Part shown: one piece after another, positions 9,592-19,430 of the stretch
How the letters are laid out: every line of letters starts with the position of its first letter
Position numbering within the stretch: the first letter of the stretch is position 1
Source: Chara braunii
Taxonomy: Eukaryota > Streptophyta > Charophyceae > Charales > Characeae
DNA length: 21,208 nucleotides
Assembly: GCA_003427395.1 (NCBI GenBank)
Contig: BFEA01000292.1
Location: 739,774-760,981, forward strand
Reading direction: 5' to 3'
Notes under the pieces: generated by a model
What the model was told of the DNA's origin: nothing
The model's input: only the letters and a program-made list of their open reading frames with translations
The model's database searches: none
Position numbers and translations under genes: made by a program

Positions 9592-9780
9592 TCCGTGTTC
9601 CCGGATCGGACGGCCAGCAGGCGCGCGCGGAGGGCCTGCCCGGAAAACCACTTATATGAAGCAGGCCCACCACTCCCCATCGGAACATCCCGACCGTCAG
9701 TATCCCCGGATCGGACGGCCAGCAGGTGCCCACGAAGGGCCCTCCCGAAAAACTATATATATGAGGGACGGCCACCAGTT
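9592..9780 (+). promoter_or_regulatory. Duplicated TATA-containing promoter-like segment
   Basis: Two copies at a 105-bp period each contain CCCGGATCGGACGGCCAGCA, then a TATA-like element (CTTATATGAA at 9651-9660 and CTATATATATGA at 9753-9764), then CCACCA-T-CCCAT. A third partial copy of CCCGGATCGGAC lies at 9578-9589. A GC-rich box about 40 bp upstream of a TATA box, repeated twice, looks like a duplicated core promoter pointing right. There is no direct evidence of transcription. Confidence 0.4.
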
Positions 9781-9816
9781 CCCATTTTCGTTTCAGTTCG
9801 GCAAGGCAACGGTAGA

Positions 9817-9888
9817 GCAGCGCAGCGGAGGTTCGTCGACGCAGCGCAGCGGAGGCTCGTGCCACAGCGCAGCGCAGTGGAGGCTCGT
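9817..9888 (+). repeat. Short GC-rich repeat, three copies
   Basis: Three near-adjacent copies of a unit like GCAGCGCAGCGGAGGCTCGT start at about 9817, 9841 and 9869. They lie 60-130 bp downstream of the second TATA-like box. Confidence 0.7.
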
Positions 9889-10124
9889 GTACAGCGCGGC
9901 AACAGAGAACAGGGATTCGGTCCGTGCATAGCCGACCACCTGCTCGACGCGACGGCGGACCACAGCGCTCTCGAGAGGCGTGTTCAGCGCGACAGCGTAG
10001 CGAGCATACGGCCCAAGATCGCGACGCACAACCACAGCGGAGCACCCCGAGTTTGAAGGATCGGACGATGAGGACACAATCTCGCAGCCCAGATTCAACC
10101 ACGTAACGCCACGTGGCACTTCCG

Positions 10125-10796
10125 GTCGTCGAGTCGAACATGATGGTGCCCCATCATCGAGTCGAACACGATCGCGCCCGATCGTCGAGTCCAACACGAT
10201 CGTGTCCGATCGTCGTGTCGAACACGATCGTGCCTGATCGTCGAGTCGAACACGACAGTGCCCGACACGAACACGATTGTGTCCGATGTCTGATTGTCGA
10301 GTCGAACACGACAGTTGAGTCGAACACGCTCGTCGAGTCGAACACGACACTGCCCGATCGTCGAGTCGAACACGATAGTCGAGTCGAACACGATAGTCGA
10401 GTCGTACACGACACTGTCCGACCGTCGAGTCGAACACAATAGTCGAGTCGAACACGACACTGCCCGATCATCGATTCGAACACGATAGTCGAGTCGAGCA
10501 CGACACTGCCCGATCGTCGAGTCGAATACGATCGTCGAGTCGAACACGATAGGCGAGTCGAACACGTCGAGACGGACACGATCGTCGAGGCGGACACGGT
10601 CGTCGAGTCGAACATGATCGTCGAGTCGAACACGATCGTCGAGTCGAACACGATCGTCGAGTCGAACACGATAGTCGAGTCGGACACGATCGTCGAGTCG
10701 AACACGATCATCCTGTGAAACACAATCGTCGATTGCGTTCGTCAAGTCGAACACGATAGGCGAGTGCCCTGTCGTCGAGTCGAACACGATCCTTCC
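10125..10796 (-). repeat. Minisatellite array 2, 18-bp core unit, opposite orientation
   Basis: The plus strand shows repeated ATCGTCGAGTCGAACACG units at an 18-bp period, mixed with longer units carrying an extra CACTGCCCGAT block. On the minus strand the core reads CGTGTTCGACTCGACGAT, clearly related to array 1 but inverted. The period is divisible by three, so open frames again run through (VFDSTI on minus). The cleanest 18-bp run is about 10617-10705. I do not treat the open frames as genes. Confidence 0.85.
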
Positions 10797-10970
10797 CTGT
10801 CCTCTAGTGGAACGAGATTGTGCGCGGTGCAATGTCATCGAATCGTTCCTGATTGTGTGCAGTGCTATGGGCCGTGCATGGGCGTGGATTGTGCACATAG
10901 ATTCTGTGCATTGTGTTATCGTGCGGCCTGGTTTGTTTCCTTTGTTGGGGGGAGCGGGGTGAATAGTTCT

Positions 10971-11388
10971 ATGCTGCTGTTGGTTGTTGTATTGCTGCTG
11001 TTGACCGTTGCCCTTGTGCCGTGCAAGGCGTCTTCTCTTTACTGTTGCTATGGAGATCTCTAATATGACCCCAGCACTTTGGCGTGCACGCAAGGCACAC
11101 CCTTTCCCACCTTGCGCATTGTACGTCCGACAATGTCAGGGCAGGGTAACCTATGAAGGCGCTTGTCCAGAAGACTTCGAATGCAACCCTTGGATGAGAA
11201 TCCTCCCGTTTGGTGACAAACATTTGGATTCGTGGGAGGAGTGTGAGTGGGTGAACATGACGGAGAGATGCCCGTGGGCGTGCGATTATGAGTTCGTGAA
11301 TATGTCCAAATTCGGCAAACGCATTCCCGTGCCGTTTGATGTGCTGCGTCCCGTGCGCTTGCCGCTACTGTGTAAAAAACTAAAATAA
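10971..11388 (+). CDS. Possible small secreted Cys-rich protein, frame-disrupted
   Basis: ATG 10971 opens a 30-codon frame that starts with a textbook signal peptide (MLLLVVVLLLLTVALVPCKA) and stops at 11061-11063. The +1 frame is open across the same place and continues from about 11050 to the TAA at 11386-11388. It encodes a ~112-residue product with eight Cys and three N-glycosylation sequons (NMTP, NMTE, NMSK). Signal peptide, even Cys number and sequons agree with one secreted glycoprotein split by a single-base change or an unseen intron. I do not recognise the family. The Leu-rich start could also be a chance reading of a CTG/TTG-rich run, so confidence is low. Confidence 0.35.
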
Positions 11389-11910
11389 GCCGTGTTGTGG
11401 GGGTTTTGGACTGCGAATACGTGACAACCTTGCCCCGCACCTGGTGTCGTGTTATGAAACAAGAGTTACTCGATTGTGCTCGCCATTCTCAGTTCCTCGA
11501 TCATTATCCGTTGCGATCTCCCAATCTGTCGCCAGGAGCAGTTTCGTATTGTTGTGTGAAATTGCGTCTGGCATACTTTATCTTTTGTAGGGTCCTCTGT
11601 ATTGTCGTTTCGAGCAGGGGAAGAAACTTGACCGATGTTGTCGTGTATGTGTCCAGGAACGAGTTGTCTATGTCAGGGAGGGATATGTGTTTAGTTTAAA
11701 GAAGGGTAGATGGGAGACAAGATATCGTGGTGGGTGGCCAGGTGAAGGAGGTTGACTCATGGCGAGAGGTCGAGGCTAAAGTCGTTTCAATTCGGGATGC
11801 TATAAGCGCTTCTCTCGTCGGGAACTTCGGGTTCGTGCGAATGACATACATTTCGGTGTTTGCTGAGACGGCGCAGCAGCCGACCTTCGGATCGTCAATT
11901 AGCGTGTTGA

Positions 11911-12043
11911 ATGGCCGCAACGGCGAGATTGTTCCCCGTAGTCGGTAGATAGCCTTCGTCATACTGAATGGCCAAAACGGCATACTGAATCGCCGAAATG
12001 GCCGCAACGGCGAGATTGTTTTCCGTAGTCGATAGACTACCTC
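11911..12043 (+). repeat. Direct repeat, 46-bp copies at 87-bp spacing
   Basis: Copies beginning ATGGCCGCAACGGCGAGATT start at 11911 and 11998 and end near GATAG(A)C-ACC. Between them, ACTGAAT-GCC-AAA-GGC is itself repeated at short range. Confidence 0.75.
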
Positions 12044-12058
12044 GTGGAATTCGCATTG

Positions 12059-12175
12059 CGATTGTTGTTCTCAATGTGTTATTTCGATAACAATACGCGG
12101 TGTCTGCTAGTTGTTCTCGATTGTTGTTCTCAATGTGTTATTTGATAACAATACGCGGTATCTACTAGTTGTTCT
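12059..12175 (+). repeat. 59-bp tandem duplication
   Basis: Two adjacent copies (12059-12117 and 12118-12175) contain CGATTGTTGTTCTCAATGTG and AACAATACGCGGT. They differ by one deleted base and two transitions, so the duplication is recent. A partial relative, GATTGTTGTTCTCA, lies at about 12320. Confidence 0.8.
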
Positions 12176-12454
12176 CGTCATGTGTTCAGTGGTCAAAAGT
12201 ACACACATTTGACGTTTTTGTCCTCATATTGTTTTCCGATTCATTGAAACCCGGCAATGATGACACCTGTTTTTGGTTTGGCTTTGGACACTGATACATC
12301 GCTGTCAGCCGAGTGTTTGATTGTTGTTCTCATGTTGTGTTTCCTTTCGGAAAAAAAAAACTAATTGTTCTGATGTTTGCGTGCACAAACATTCAGCAGT
12401 CATTGTTTCTCCGTGTTCTCGTGATCAAGTGCCCCTTTAGACACCGTCCGCCGA

Positions 12455-12885
12455 CCATTGTGTCGAACACGGCAAATGTCGCACAGCACACCCCAGTGTC
12501 GCTGTCGTGTTCGACACGATGGTCGCCAGACGGTGCCCGAAGGGGCACTTGGTCGACTGTCTAACGACGGATGACAGTGTCGCTGTCGTGTCGAACACGA
12601 CGGTCAGCTCCCCTACAGGAACCGTTTGGCGACCATTGTGTCGAACACGACATGGACACTGTTATCTGGCGACCAGACGGTGCATGAAGGGCCGCTTGGT
12701 CGACTGTCGCACGGCAGACAACAGTGTAGTTGTCGTGTTCAACACGACGGTTGGTCTGCCCGCGCAGTGCCGTCGGGTTCGACACGACAGTGACACGACG
12801 ACACTGCAATGTCGCTCTCGTGTCGGATTCGACGGTACTGGAGGACGTCGTGCCACGGCCGTCGAGTTCGACACGACAGTGAAAC
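12455..12885 (+). repeat. Repeat cluster 3 with dispersed minisatellite cores
   Basis: At least six copies of the GTGTCGAACACGA/TCGTGTTCGACACGA core occur in both orientations within longer units. A 147-bp direct repeat is visible (CCAGACGGTGC at 12526 and 12673, followed by CTTGGTCGACTGTC). This cluster lies just upstream of the large plus-strand gene, in a place where a promoter or leader would be expected. Confidence 0.7.
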
Positions 12886-13087
12886 GTCGACGAGCTGGCG
12901 GGTTGCGGCCCGCTACAGTTGCTCTGTGTTCCTGTCTACTCTTGTTCTCAAGTGCTGTAGTGTTTGCACGTTGGCAAAGCAAAGACTGTTTTCTCGCTTG
13001 TGCGTTTTCTTCAGTTGCAACTAGCTGCTCGGCAAGGATCGCGAGGGGAAGCCAAGCAAACGACGTACTAGTGCTGGTTCCGGGAGC

Positions 13088-13302
13088 ATGGAGCAGTCTC
13101 CGAAAAAAACGAAGGGGACACCAACGGCTGGCGTGGGGGCTGGCGACACACCCGGGTCTAAGGGCCACTGAATCCCGGTGCTGCGGGGTGCACCTTCTGC
13201 GGGCACTCCTTCCACCCATGTTCGAGGTTCGGGACCGGATTCGGCTGTGTTGATGAGTGGTGGGGCTGCGGGTCGAGAAGAGGAGGCTACTGGTCGGCAG
13301 GG
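13088..13302 (+). pseudogene. Large gene, leader segment
   Basis: This is the likely true start of the large gene. It opens MEQSPKKTKGTPTAGVGAGD, low-complexity with a basic patch that could serve in nuclear import. A TGA at 13169-13171 interrupts it, and the same frame then gives LRGAPSAGTPSTHVRG and a Glu-rich stretch. At 13300-13302 one G appears to be missing. Restoring the frame joins the segment to the long reading frame just before the Met at 13312. If the leader is not coding, Met 13312 is the next candidate start. Confidence 0.4.
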
Positions 13303-13311
13303 AAATCTGCG

Positions 13312-14445
13312 ATGGACGTTGTGCCGAGGCGTAAAAGGTCTGGTGACACGTCCGTTGCAGGTGTGGGAGACGAGGTGCCTGTCGTCGACCACAACGACAA
13401 GTGCTGGATGTTAGACTGGGTGGATGGAATCGGGGAACGCTCGGGTGGACTGGTTTTGTACGTGGTGATAAAAGATAACATTGTTCCGATTGGCGGTGTG
13501 GTTAAGTGGAGTGGAGAAAAATCACCATCGACCATGTTGGAGTTGACGATGGTCCTTAACGCTAGAGGTGAGCGGATGGCAGGTGTCAAACGCGTTGCTC
13601 TTCGTTGGGCCAAACACGCTGGGTACGGCAAGAGGCTTTATGACATTTTCAATCCGCTTGGGACGGAGAAATTGACGTTGTCGGACCTTCGATCAGTTTT
13701 CGCATTCTTCGACGGACATGTGGTCGCAGGGCATGAGCCGGTGGTGCATGCTTCCGACCGCATATCTGAACCGAAAAGCATGCTTTCGTCGTCTTTGGAG
13801 GCGGCTCCATCGTCGAAACCGATCATTATAGGTGCCCGCCCTTCGCCATCACTTCAGACTACGGTTGCTACAACACGAGTTCCGAAATCTGGGCAGATCG
13901 GGGAAAAAAGTCTGTATCGCGGCCAAATCGTGTCGTCAGCCCCTGTGAAGCGTAGACCAACATCAACCAAGGAACCCGTTTCCTTGGTTCGCCCGCTGCG
14001 CTATGAGTTGGCCATTCCTGCTGGGCCACAATATTTCGGAGATGACGACGAGGAGAACAGCGCAGAAGAATGGGAGCGCGATGAAGAACGCGAAGAATAT
14101 GAGGAGGGTGGTGAAGAAGAGGAAGTAGAGAGTGAACACACAATCAGCGAGAGGGGTGGGCCGGGCGAGTTGGAGGGTCATCTAGGGGTTGAGTATGAGG
14201 ACGAAGGGCAAGAAGACGAAACGACCGGCGAGGGAGGGTATGCAGATGTGCATCGGGGTTCCAAACGAACGCAGCTGCTCGCGCCGGGTCATGGGCATTG
14301 GGAAGCGGATCCAGGGCGGGGGGAAATGCACCGCGAAGTTGGGGTCGAGCCGGCGCATGCCAAAGCAGTACGACTAGCTGAGAAGAAAAGGAAGATGAGG
14401 CAAGAGAGGAGAAGTGCTATGGACAGTAAGAAAACCAAGCAGTAG
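13312..14445 (+). pseudogene. Large gene, unknown N domain plus acidic and basic regions
   Basis: 377 open codons end at the TAG at 14443-14445. Residues 25-140 look globular (CWMLDWVDGIGERSGGLVLY, then VKRVALRWAKHAGYGKRLYD), but I do not recognise the fold. Residues 150-230 are Ser/Pro-rich. Residues 240-310 are strongly acidic (Asp/Glu runs). From residue 355 the sequence is basic and helical (AEKKRKMRQERR) and continues past the TAG as KRKLKMLAVEKAVQRTREAE, a likely charged coiled coil. Acidic then basic tracts suggest a nuclear, DNA- or chromatin-binding protein; that is inference. Confidence 0.6.
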
Positions 14446-15435
14446 GTGGGAGCCAAGCAGGAGGAGGGCAAACGCAAGTTGAAAATGCTGGCAGTTGAGA
14501 AGGCCGTCCAACGTACGCGGGAGGCTGAGGAGGCCATGAAGAAAAAACGGCAAGCTAAGGGAAAAAGCAGCGAAGGGAGGTGTGATGGAAAAACTTCCGT
14601 TTTTCCACCGGACCAGCCACAGTCGGATGAAGACACTGTGAGCAAGACAGTCACCAGACCACCCGGTTTGCAGATTCTGCCGCATGGGAATTCTTCTGGT
14701 CATCTGAGCAAAGACTTTTTCCTTGAGTTCGACGAGAATGGTAACCAGAGGCCGATAATGTAGTTCATCTCTGTCAAGTTGGACAGGATTCTGGATATCC
14801 CTGATGAGGAATTCAGATATAATCAAAACTTCCTCGATTAGGATCTTGTTGATGACCTTTTCAAAACAATGGTTGAGTCGGGTGAGGCAGCTATCAAAGA
14901 GAGAACGACCGGGGCAGCCGGGGTGAATGTATGTGCATTGTACGAGAAGCATGTCCTTCTATTGATTGGGCTACATGATACAATGCATACTAACGCTTCC
15001 CGTACAAATGTGAGGGCGAGAAGAGTGACACCCCGCGAATTCGATCTCCAATCCGTGTGCAAGTACTACTGGTACCCTCTCAGTGGTCAACACAATGTTG
15101 CGGCGGCGAGGAAATGTTCTCAAGAACGCCTTGACATCGCCCGTGAGCTTCATTTGGATTGTTGGACTGCAAGGCCTGTTTACTATACGGATAGGAGCAT
15201 GGAAAATTACTGCACCTTGGGCACTTTCCAAAATGCGAAGGACAAATGGAATACTCCTCCACACCAGATTGCTATCATTAAGAACATACGAAAGTTATGG
15301 CAAGCAGCCGGTCGTCCAGAAGCTATAGGCGGATCTGCTGCAGACGTCAAAAATAAGGATTACATAGAGTTTGCGGCGATGGCTCTGCGCGCGACCGGGA
15401 GTGATCATTTGGTTACTCTTTCACTTCAGGCTTGA
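14446..15435 (+). pseudogene. Large gene, ParB-like segment
   Basis: The frame of the N domain continues through stops at 14761-14763 and 14839-14841 and ends at the TGA at 15433-15435. After the coiled coil comes FISVKLDRILDIPDEEFRYN, which resembles the opening strand and arginine-containing loop of ParB-like domains. About 80 residues on, YPLSGQHNVAAARK (15076-15114) resembles their signature loop, usually GxHR or SGQHR followed by small residues. A helical tail (HQIAIIKNIRKLWQAAGRP) follows. Known ParB-like domains bind DNA or CTP, and some are nucleases. The usual Arg after the His is Asn here. Activity cannot be predicted, and the two stops fall inside the domain. Confidence 0.5.
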
Positions 15436-17319
15436 AGCAGGGAGTGGTCCGACTTCCTCGGGTCTTACATGGTATTGGCAAGGGCGACGGACGATGTGTT
15501 CGACAAGGTGCAACAAGTGTATTCTGCTTGGGAGAGTGGACAATTGCCGGGGAGAGATGGTGTGAAGCCTGCCACCAAACAAGGTGAATCAGGGAAAGCG
15601 CCGAGACCTGACCCCGGATTCGAGTTGGAAAAAGGAGTCAGGGTTCCAGTGCACTGGATTCAGGGTACTAGAGGACCTGGTTACCTCGTGGCTGTGCGCG
15701 ATCCAAATGTCAGATCATGGAAGGCTATGTCTACGTTGGGAAGGCGTGAGAGGCTTCAACTGTTGCGAGACATTCTCACGGGAAGTGTCGTACTGGCTCC
15801 AAGTCTAAGTAAAGTTGCTCACACTGCCGGGAAACATTCGATGGAGACATACGTGGAAATGGTGAAGCAGGAAAGAGCAATGTTGAGAATGTTTCACTAC
15901 TTCGTCTTCATTTCTAACCCTCACAAGAAGCCGTCAGAGTGGAAGGAATCATTCTTCGACAACCTTTCTGATTTGTTCGCTAAGTATTGTGATCAAGGAT
16001 TGACATCGGAGAGGTGGATCGACCAGCGATGGCATTTCAAGGAAACGAGTTGGGTGCGATCATTTCCGGCTACACTTGGAGGCGAAGATGAGAAAGGAGA
16101 GGAGGGCTTCAAGAAAGCAAAAACGCTTGCAAATAAATGCCCCGAAGAGTTCATTCAATTTGTCAACAAGTTGTTGCGTAGATCTGAAACTGGGGGTTCG
16201 CATAGCATTCGTATGTCGGGACAAGCGAGATATATACATTTCCAGAAACAGAACGTGACATCTTTATTCATGCCGTTCCAGTGCGAACCGAGCGATGTTT
16301 CAGACGAGATGAATTGTAAGGAGATGTTTAGGGCCGTCAGACACCTGACGTGCCACACAGTCGTCCTGGATTTGTGCCGCCCGACCCAGATGGGTGCGTG
16401 GACTGAACAAGTGTTTCATGGACTCAAGAAGTTCATGGACAAACTTGGCGGCGAGTATTGGACATTGTTGTGCTTCGTTCCACGTCCTTGCAAGTTCACA
16501 TTCTTGCGGCGAGTCGCGATGTGGGACATTCACTTGGATCTTCTCAAATGGACTCGTTTACAACAAACAAAGGGGAAAGGGGCATATAAGGTTGCAAACT
16601 TGTCTTTGGAGGACACAAACAGAATGGTGGTCATCATGTACTCCAACGACGGGGATTTTCATCGCAACACTATTCCCTTGTTTGAAGATATTCAAGCTGC
16701 AGGTCCATCATCTGCCGAGCGGGTGGCTGACATATCGGCACTTGTGTGGAGAGAGAGAAAGCCGAAGATGTTGAATGATGTCGTGGAGAAGAACTTTCTA
16801 CCATCAAAGTGGAAAATGGCAGGTATGGATCCACCGGAGAAAGTGGTCTATGATGGTATGGAAAGGGAGCCGAATGCGATGGTGGAGACATTGGAGCATT
16901 TTTGTCCTGCGGATGAGGCTATCGTTTTCCTCGGGAAAGGTCATGCGGGATTGGTTTGGGAGCTGTTAAAGAGTCACCGTTATTGCATTGTGCTGGAAGG
17001 GGAGGGTATGAAGTTCGAGTTCCTCACTCAGTTCATTGAGAAGATGGTCAAAACTCAAGATTACTACGCCGACTTTACTAAGCCGCCTCCTCAACATGAT
17101 GAAGGGCGTGATCTCGTCTACAAGGTTGGCCAAAACGTTGTCAATATTTGGGAGTTTGTCTTCGAAACAAAGCCGCAAGACAGAGGGGAACGTACTTGTG
17201 TCCTCAGAAGAAGAAAAGTGGAGAAGCTCTTGAGGGGTTATCGTAAAGCACCATCAGAGAAGGAGGTTTCATTTCTCGACCGCTTGGAGGCAATGTACTT
17301 CGACCAACAAATCGGGGGG
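15436..17319 (+). pseudogene. Large gene, DNA methyltransferase-like segment
   Basis: About 628 open codons continue the same frame, with an internal Met at 15469. Numbered from there, LDLCRPTQMGAW near residue 301 sits where a beta-class N6/N4 methyltransferase has its catalytic D/S-PP-Y motif. A long segment with FVPRPCKFTF and RMVVIMYSND follows. Near residue 487, DEAIVFLGKGHAGLVWELLK then HRYCIVLEGEGMKFEF matches the pattern of motif I (usually D-x-F-x-G-S-G) with the following acidic strand end. The order, catalytic motif before the SAM motif, is that of beta-class enzymes. The DPPY and GSG residues are not conserved, so the fold may be kept without catalysis. It directly follows the ParB-like part. 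The open frame actually runs on to 17535 because the frame change at 17314-17319 does not create an immediate stop. Confidence 0.5.
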
Positions 17320-19079
17320 CGTTTACAATCGCAGGTTACGCGACTTGTTTTGTGGATAGTGAGGACTTTGATGTCGACGACTCAGAAGAAGAGAGTGTTG
17401 ATGACACTTTACAAGCGGTTTTGGCAGCTGAGAGGCAAAGAGCTTGTAGCCCGGGTTCGCAGAGAATGGGTGTTCCAGGCACATCGTCCCGTTCTGGAGG
17501 AGCTTCGAGCATGGCGGTTTCAACGGGTCAGTTAATGACTCAGCCGCCGACTTCTTCTATTGTTACGTCGACTCAGATGGCGGGCAATACGATGACGGTG
17601 GCATCCGGAGGCGGTCTGGATCCGAGTGTTCTAGCAATGCTCTCCCCAGAGTTGGTGGCAACTCTGGCATCATTTGCACACAACCCAAGTACTATTATGG
17701 AATTGCTACGCTCTCGAACTCCACAACAACCTCCACCTGATGAGCCTTTGGAGTACGAGATTGGAGACACAATCCCTGCAGACATTCGACTGTTTTCGGG
17801 GCCTATAGTGTGCCGAGACGATTATACGGTGACGGATGATGCCACATGGGGTCATCACATTATACTGCACCCCCAACACTTCCAACCTGCATTGGCGAGA
17901 GAGAGGTGGGTTATGGCTATAAAAGAAGAAGGGGAGTGGCAGTTTTGCCTCCACAGACGTATGCCAGGATCAAATTTTCTGAAACATGCAAAAAATCAGA
18001 TTGCCAAGCGACTCCTGCGACTTAATCCGGAGGTTTCTCAATCAAGACTAGATATGATAACAGAAGAAATTTTCCAAGAGTTCAAAACATCGCAGTGGCT
18101 TGAGTATCTGGAAGAGTTTTATGATAGACAAACCAGCCCGACTTATGGATATTATTGGCATGTTAGAGAAGATCTTGGGGAGAGGAAAAAATCAAGTGAC
18201 GGTGGTGACCATGGCAAGGGATCCGGATCGAGCGGAGGTGCGCATGGCAAAGGATTGAGATCGAGGAGCGGTGCAAGTGACAAGGGTACGGAACCGAATG
18301 ACGGTGCAAGCGGCAAGGACACAAGTCGTGGGGAACGACAACAAACCGAAAATTCTAAGGGGCGTCAAGCAACAGAAGGCAAGGGATCAGCACCAAGCGG
18401 CGGTGGGCATGGCAAACCTACAGGACCAAGCAGCGGTGGTTCAACTGTCGAAGGGTCTCAGGGGCCTCAAGCAACAGAGCGCAAGGGATCTGGATCGAGT
18501 GGTGGTTCAACTGTCGAAGGGTCCCACGGTCGAGTCGAACACGACAGTGGCCTCGCATTGGAGCATTCCCGACTTGATCAAGTGAAGAGTCACATGGTCG
18601 AGTCGAGTCCGGCAGTGGGATCGGAAACGATCGCCGGTGCGACTAGCAAGGCTTCGGGACCACGGGGGGGCAGTACAACTATCGGTGGTGCTTCATCTGT
18701 CAAAGAGTCACATGGTCGTGTCGAACACGACACTCGTCCAGCATTCGAGCGCTCGCGGCTTGACCAAGCGAAGAAAGTCACTGTCGAGTCGAACCCGACA
18801 GTGAGAACGGGATCAATCGCCGATATAAGTGGCAAGGCTTCGGGACCAATCAACGTTGTTTCACCTGTCGAAGGGTCACACGGTCGAGTCAAACACGACA
18901 GGGGTCCACTATTGGAGCGCTCCCAGCTTGACCGTGCGGAGAAACTCGTGGTTGAGTCCAACCCGACACAGCAACGGGGATCGATTGCCAATGCGAGTGC
19001 CAAAACTTCAGGACAAAAAGGCGGTGTGAGTTGCGAGGGCGTGAGTACAGCTGACCAAGTTGGGCGACTACGATACTAG
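17320..19079 (+). pseudogene. Large gene, linker with Gly/Ser-rich and tandem repeats
   Basis: After the lost G in the G6 run at 17314-17319 the product continues in the next frame as TIAGYATCFVDSEDFDVDDS, acidic, then a Ser/Thr-rich stretch. A globular-looking part follows (about 17740-18170), including GDTIPADIRLF, DATWGHHIILHP and ERWVMAIKEEGEWQFCLHRR. From 18190 it is Gly/Ser/Lys-rich with HGKGSG-type repeats, then three ~60-residue repeats. The frame closes at the TAG at 19077-19079. One missing G at 19062-19064 would carry it on instead to the next segment. The domain between is not recognised. Confidence 0.55.
18525..19020 (+). repeat. Three tandem coding repeats of about 60 residues
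   Basis: Repeat starts (HGRVEHD or HGRVKHD) are at 18525, 18711 and 18879. Each copy has HGRVEHD, an ERSRLDQAK-like helix, VESNPTV and a SGKASGP-like spacer. The DNA of each start contains the GTCGAGTCGAACACGAC type core. The 21 bases 18529-18549 are identical to 10240-10260 in minisatellite array 2. Substitutions between copies keep the reading frame. Confidence 0.75.
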
Positions 19080-19430
19080 TAAGCGACAGTGTCGCGATGA
19101 AAGTGGATATTACTGGTACACTCACGGAATTGCAGATGCCGTCGTCGACGATGCTAGCCGAAGTAAGTGGCACTTTCCAGGACACTTTTGAGGGCGTAAA
19201 GGAGGAAGAAACTCTCCATGTACATGACAACGAAGAGGATGAAGGACATATAGTACTAAGTACACCGGAGCAAGCTGTACTTGTACAACCTCAACAAACG
19301 TTTGAACAACCTCAAACACCACAGTCTGCTAACCTCATGATAGCTATCGAGGAATCTCCTATTGCGCCATTGCATATGGAAGGTGTGACAGAAGGTCGTG
19401 TTGAAGAAAAACTGAGAGTTAGCCATCAAG
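19065..19430 (+). pseudogene. Large gene, segment before the Ulp1 exon
   Basis: This segment is open in the frame of Met 19097 and connects to the preceding part if one G is restored at 19062-19064 (reading ATTILVSDSVAMKVDITGTL). It is acidic and Gln/Pro-rich (NEEDEGHIVLSTPEQAVLVQ) and looks disordered. Reading on past 19430 gives a hydrophobic tail and a stop at 19568-19570, so splicing at CAAG/GTGAAC (19430/19431) is the better model. Confidence 0.4.

Larger units (their letters stand above)
9243..10124 (+). other. GC-rich stretch between the two minisatellites
   Basis: No protein gene is supported. The stretch holds a duplicated TATA-containing segment and a short GCAGCGCAG-rich triplication, listed separately. 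It could act as a promoter for transcription towards 10971, with the second minisatellite in the leader. That is speculation from position alone. Confidence 0.4.
11389..13087. other. Gene-free stretch with repeat clusters
   Basis: Apart from the repeats listed separately I see nothing coding. The open frame across 12507-13253 is largely made of minisatellite core units. The last 150 bp before 13088 are T-rich with short AG-ended stretches (for example TTTTCTTCAG near 13014), which could be the 3' part of a leader intron of the following gene. Confidence 0.5.

Noticed and set aside
9494-10141. 215-codon minus-strand open frame
   Set aside because: GC-rich sequence lying antisense to the duplicated TATA segment; no motifs, and plus-strand frames are equally open.
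8500-10796. CRISPR array
   Set aside because: The repeats are contiguous and degenerate with no unique spacers, and the context is eukaryotic.
10095-11093. Long minus-strand open frame with VRLDDR/VFDSTI repeats
   Set aside because: By-product of the 18-bp minisatellite; the part beyond the array has no recognisable motif.
11397-11699. 100-codon plus-strand open frame after the Cys-rich reading frame
   Set aside because: It has no motif, no link to the upstream frame and no clear start context.
12507-13253. 248-codon plus-strand open frame
   Set aside because: Much of it is minisatellite core, and its end overlaps the large gene's leader in a different frame.
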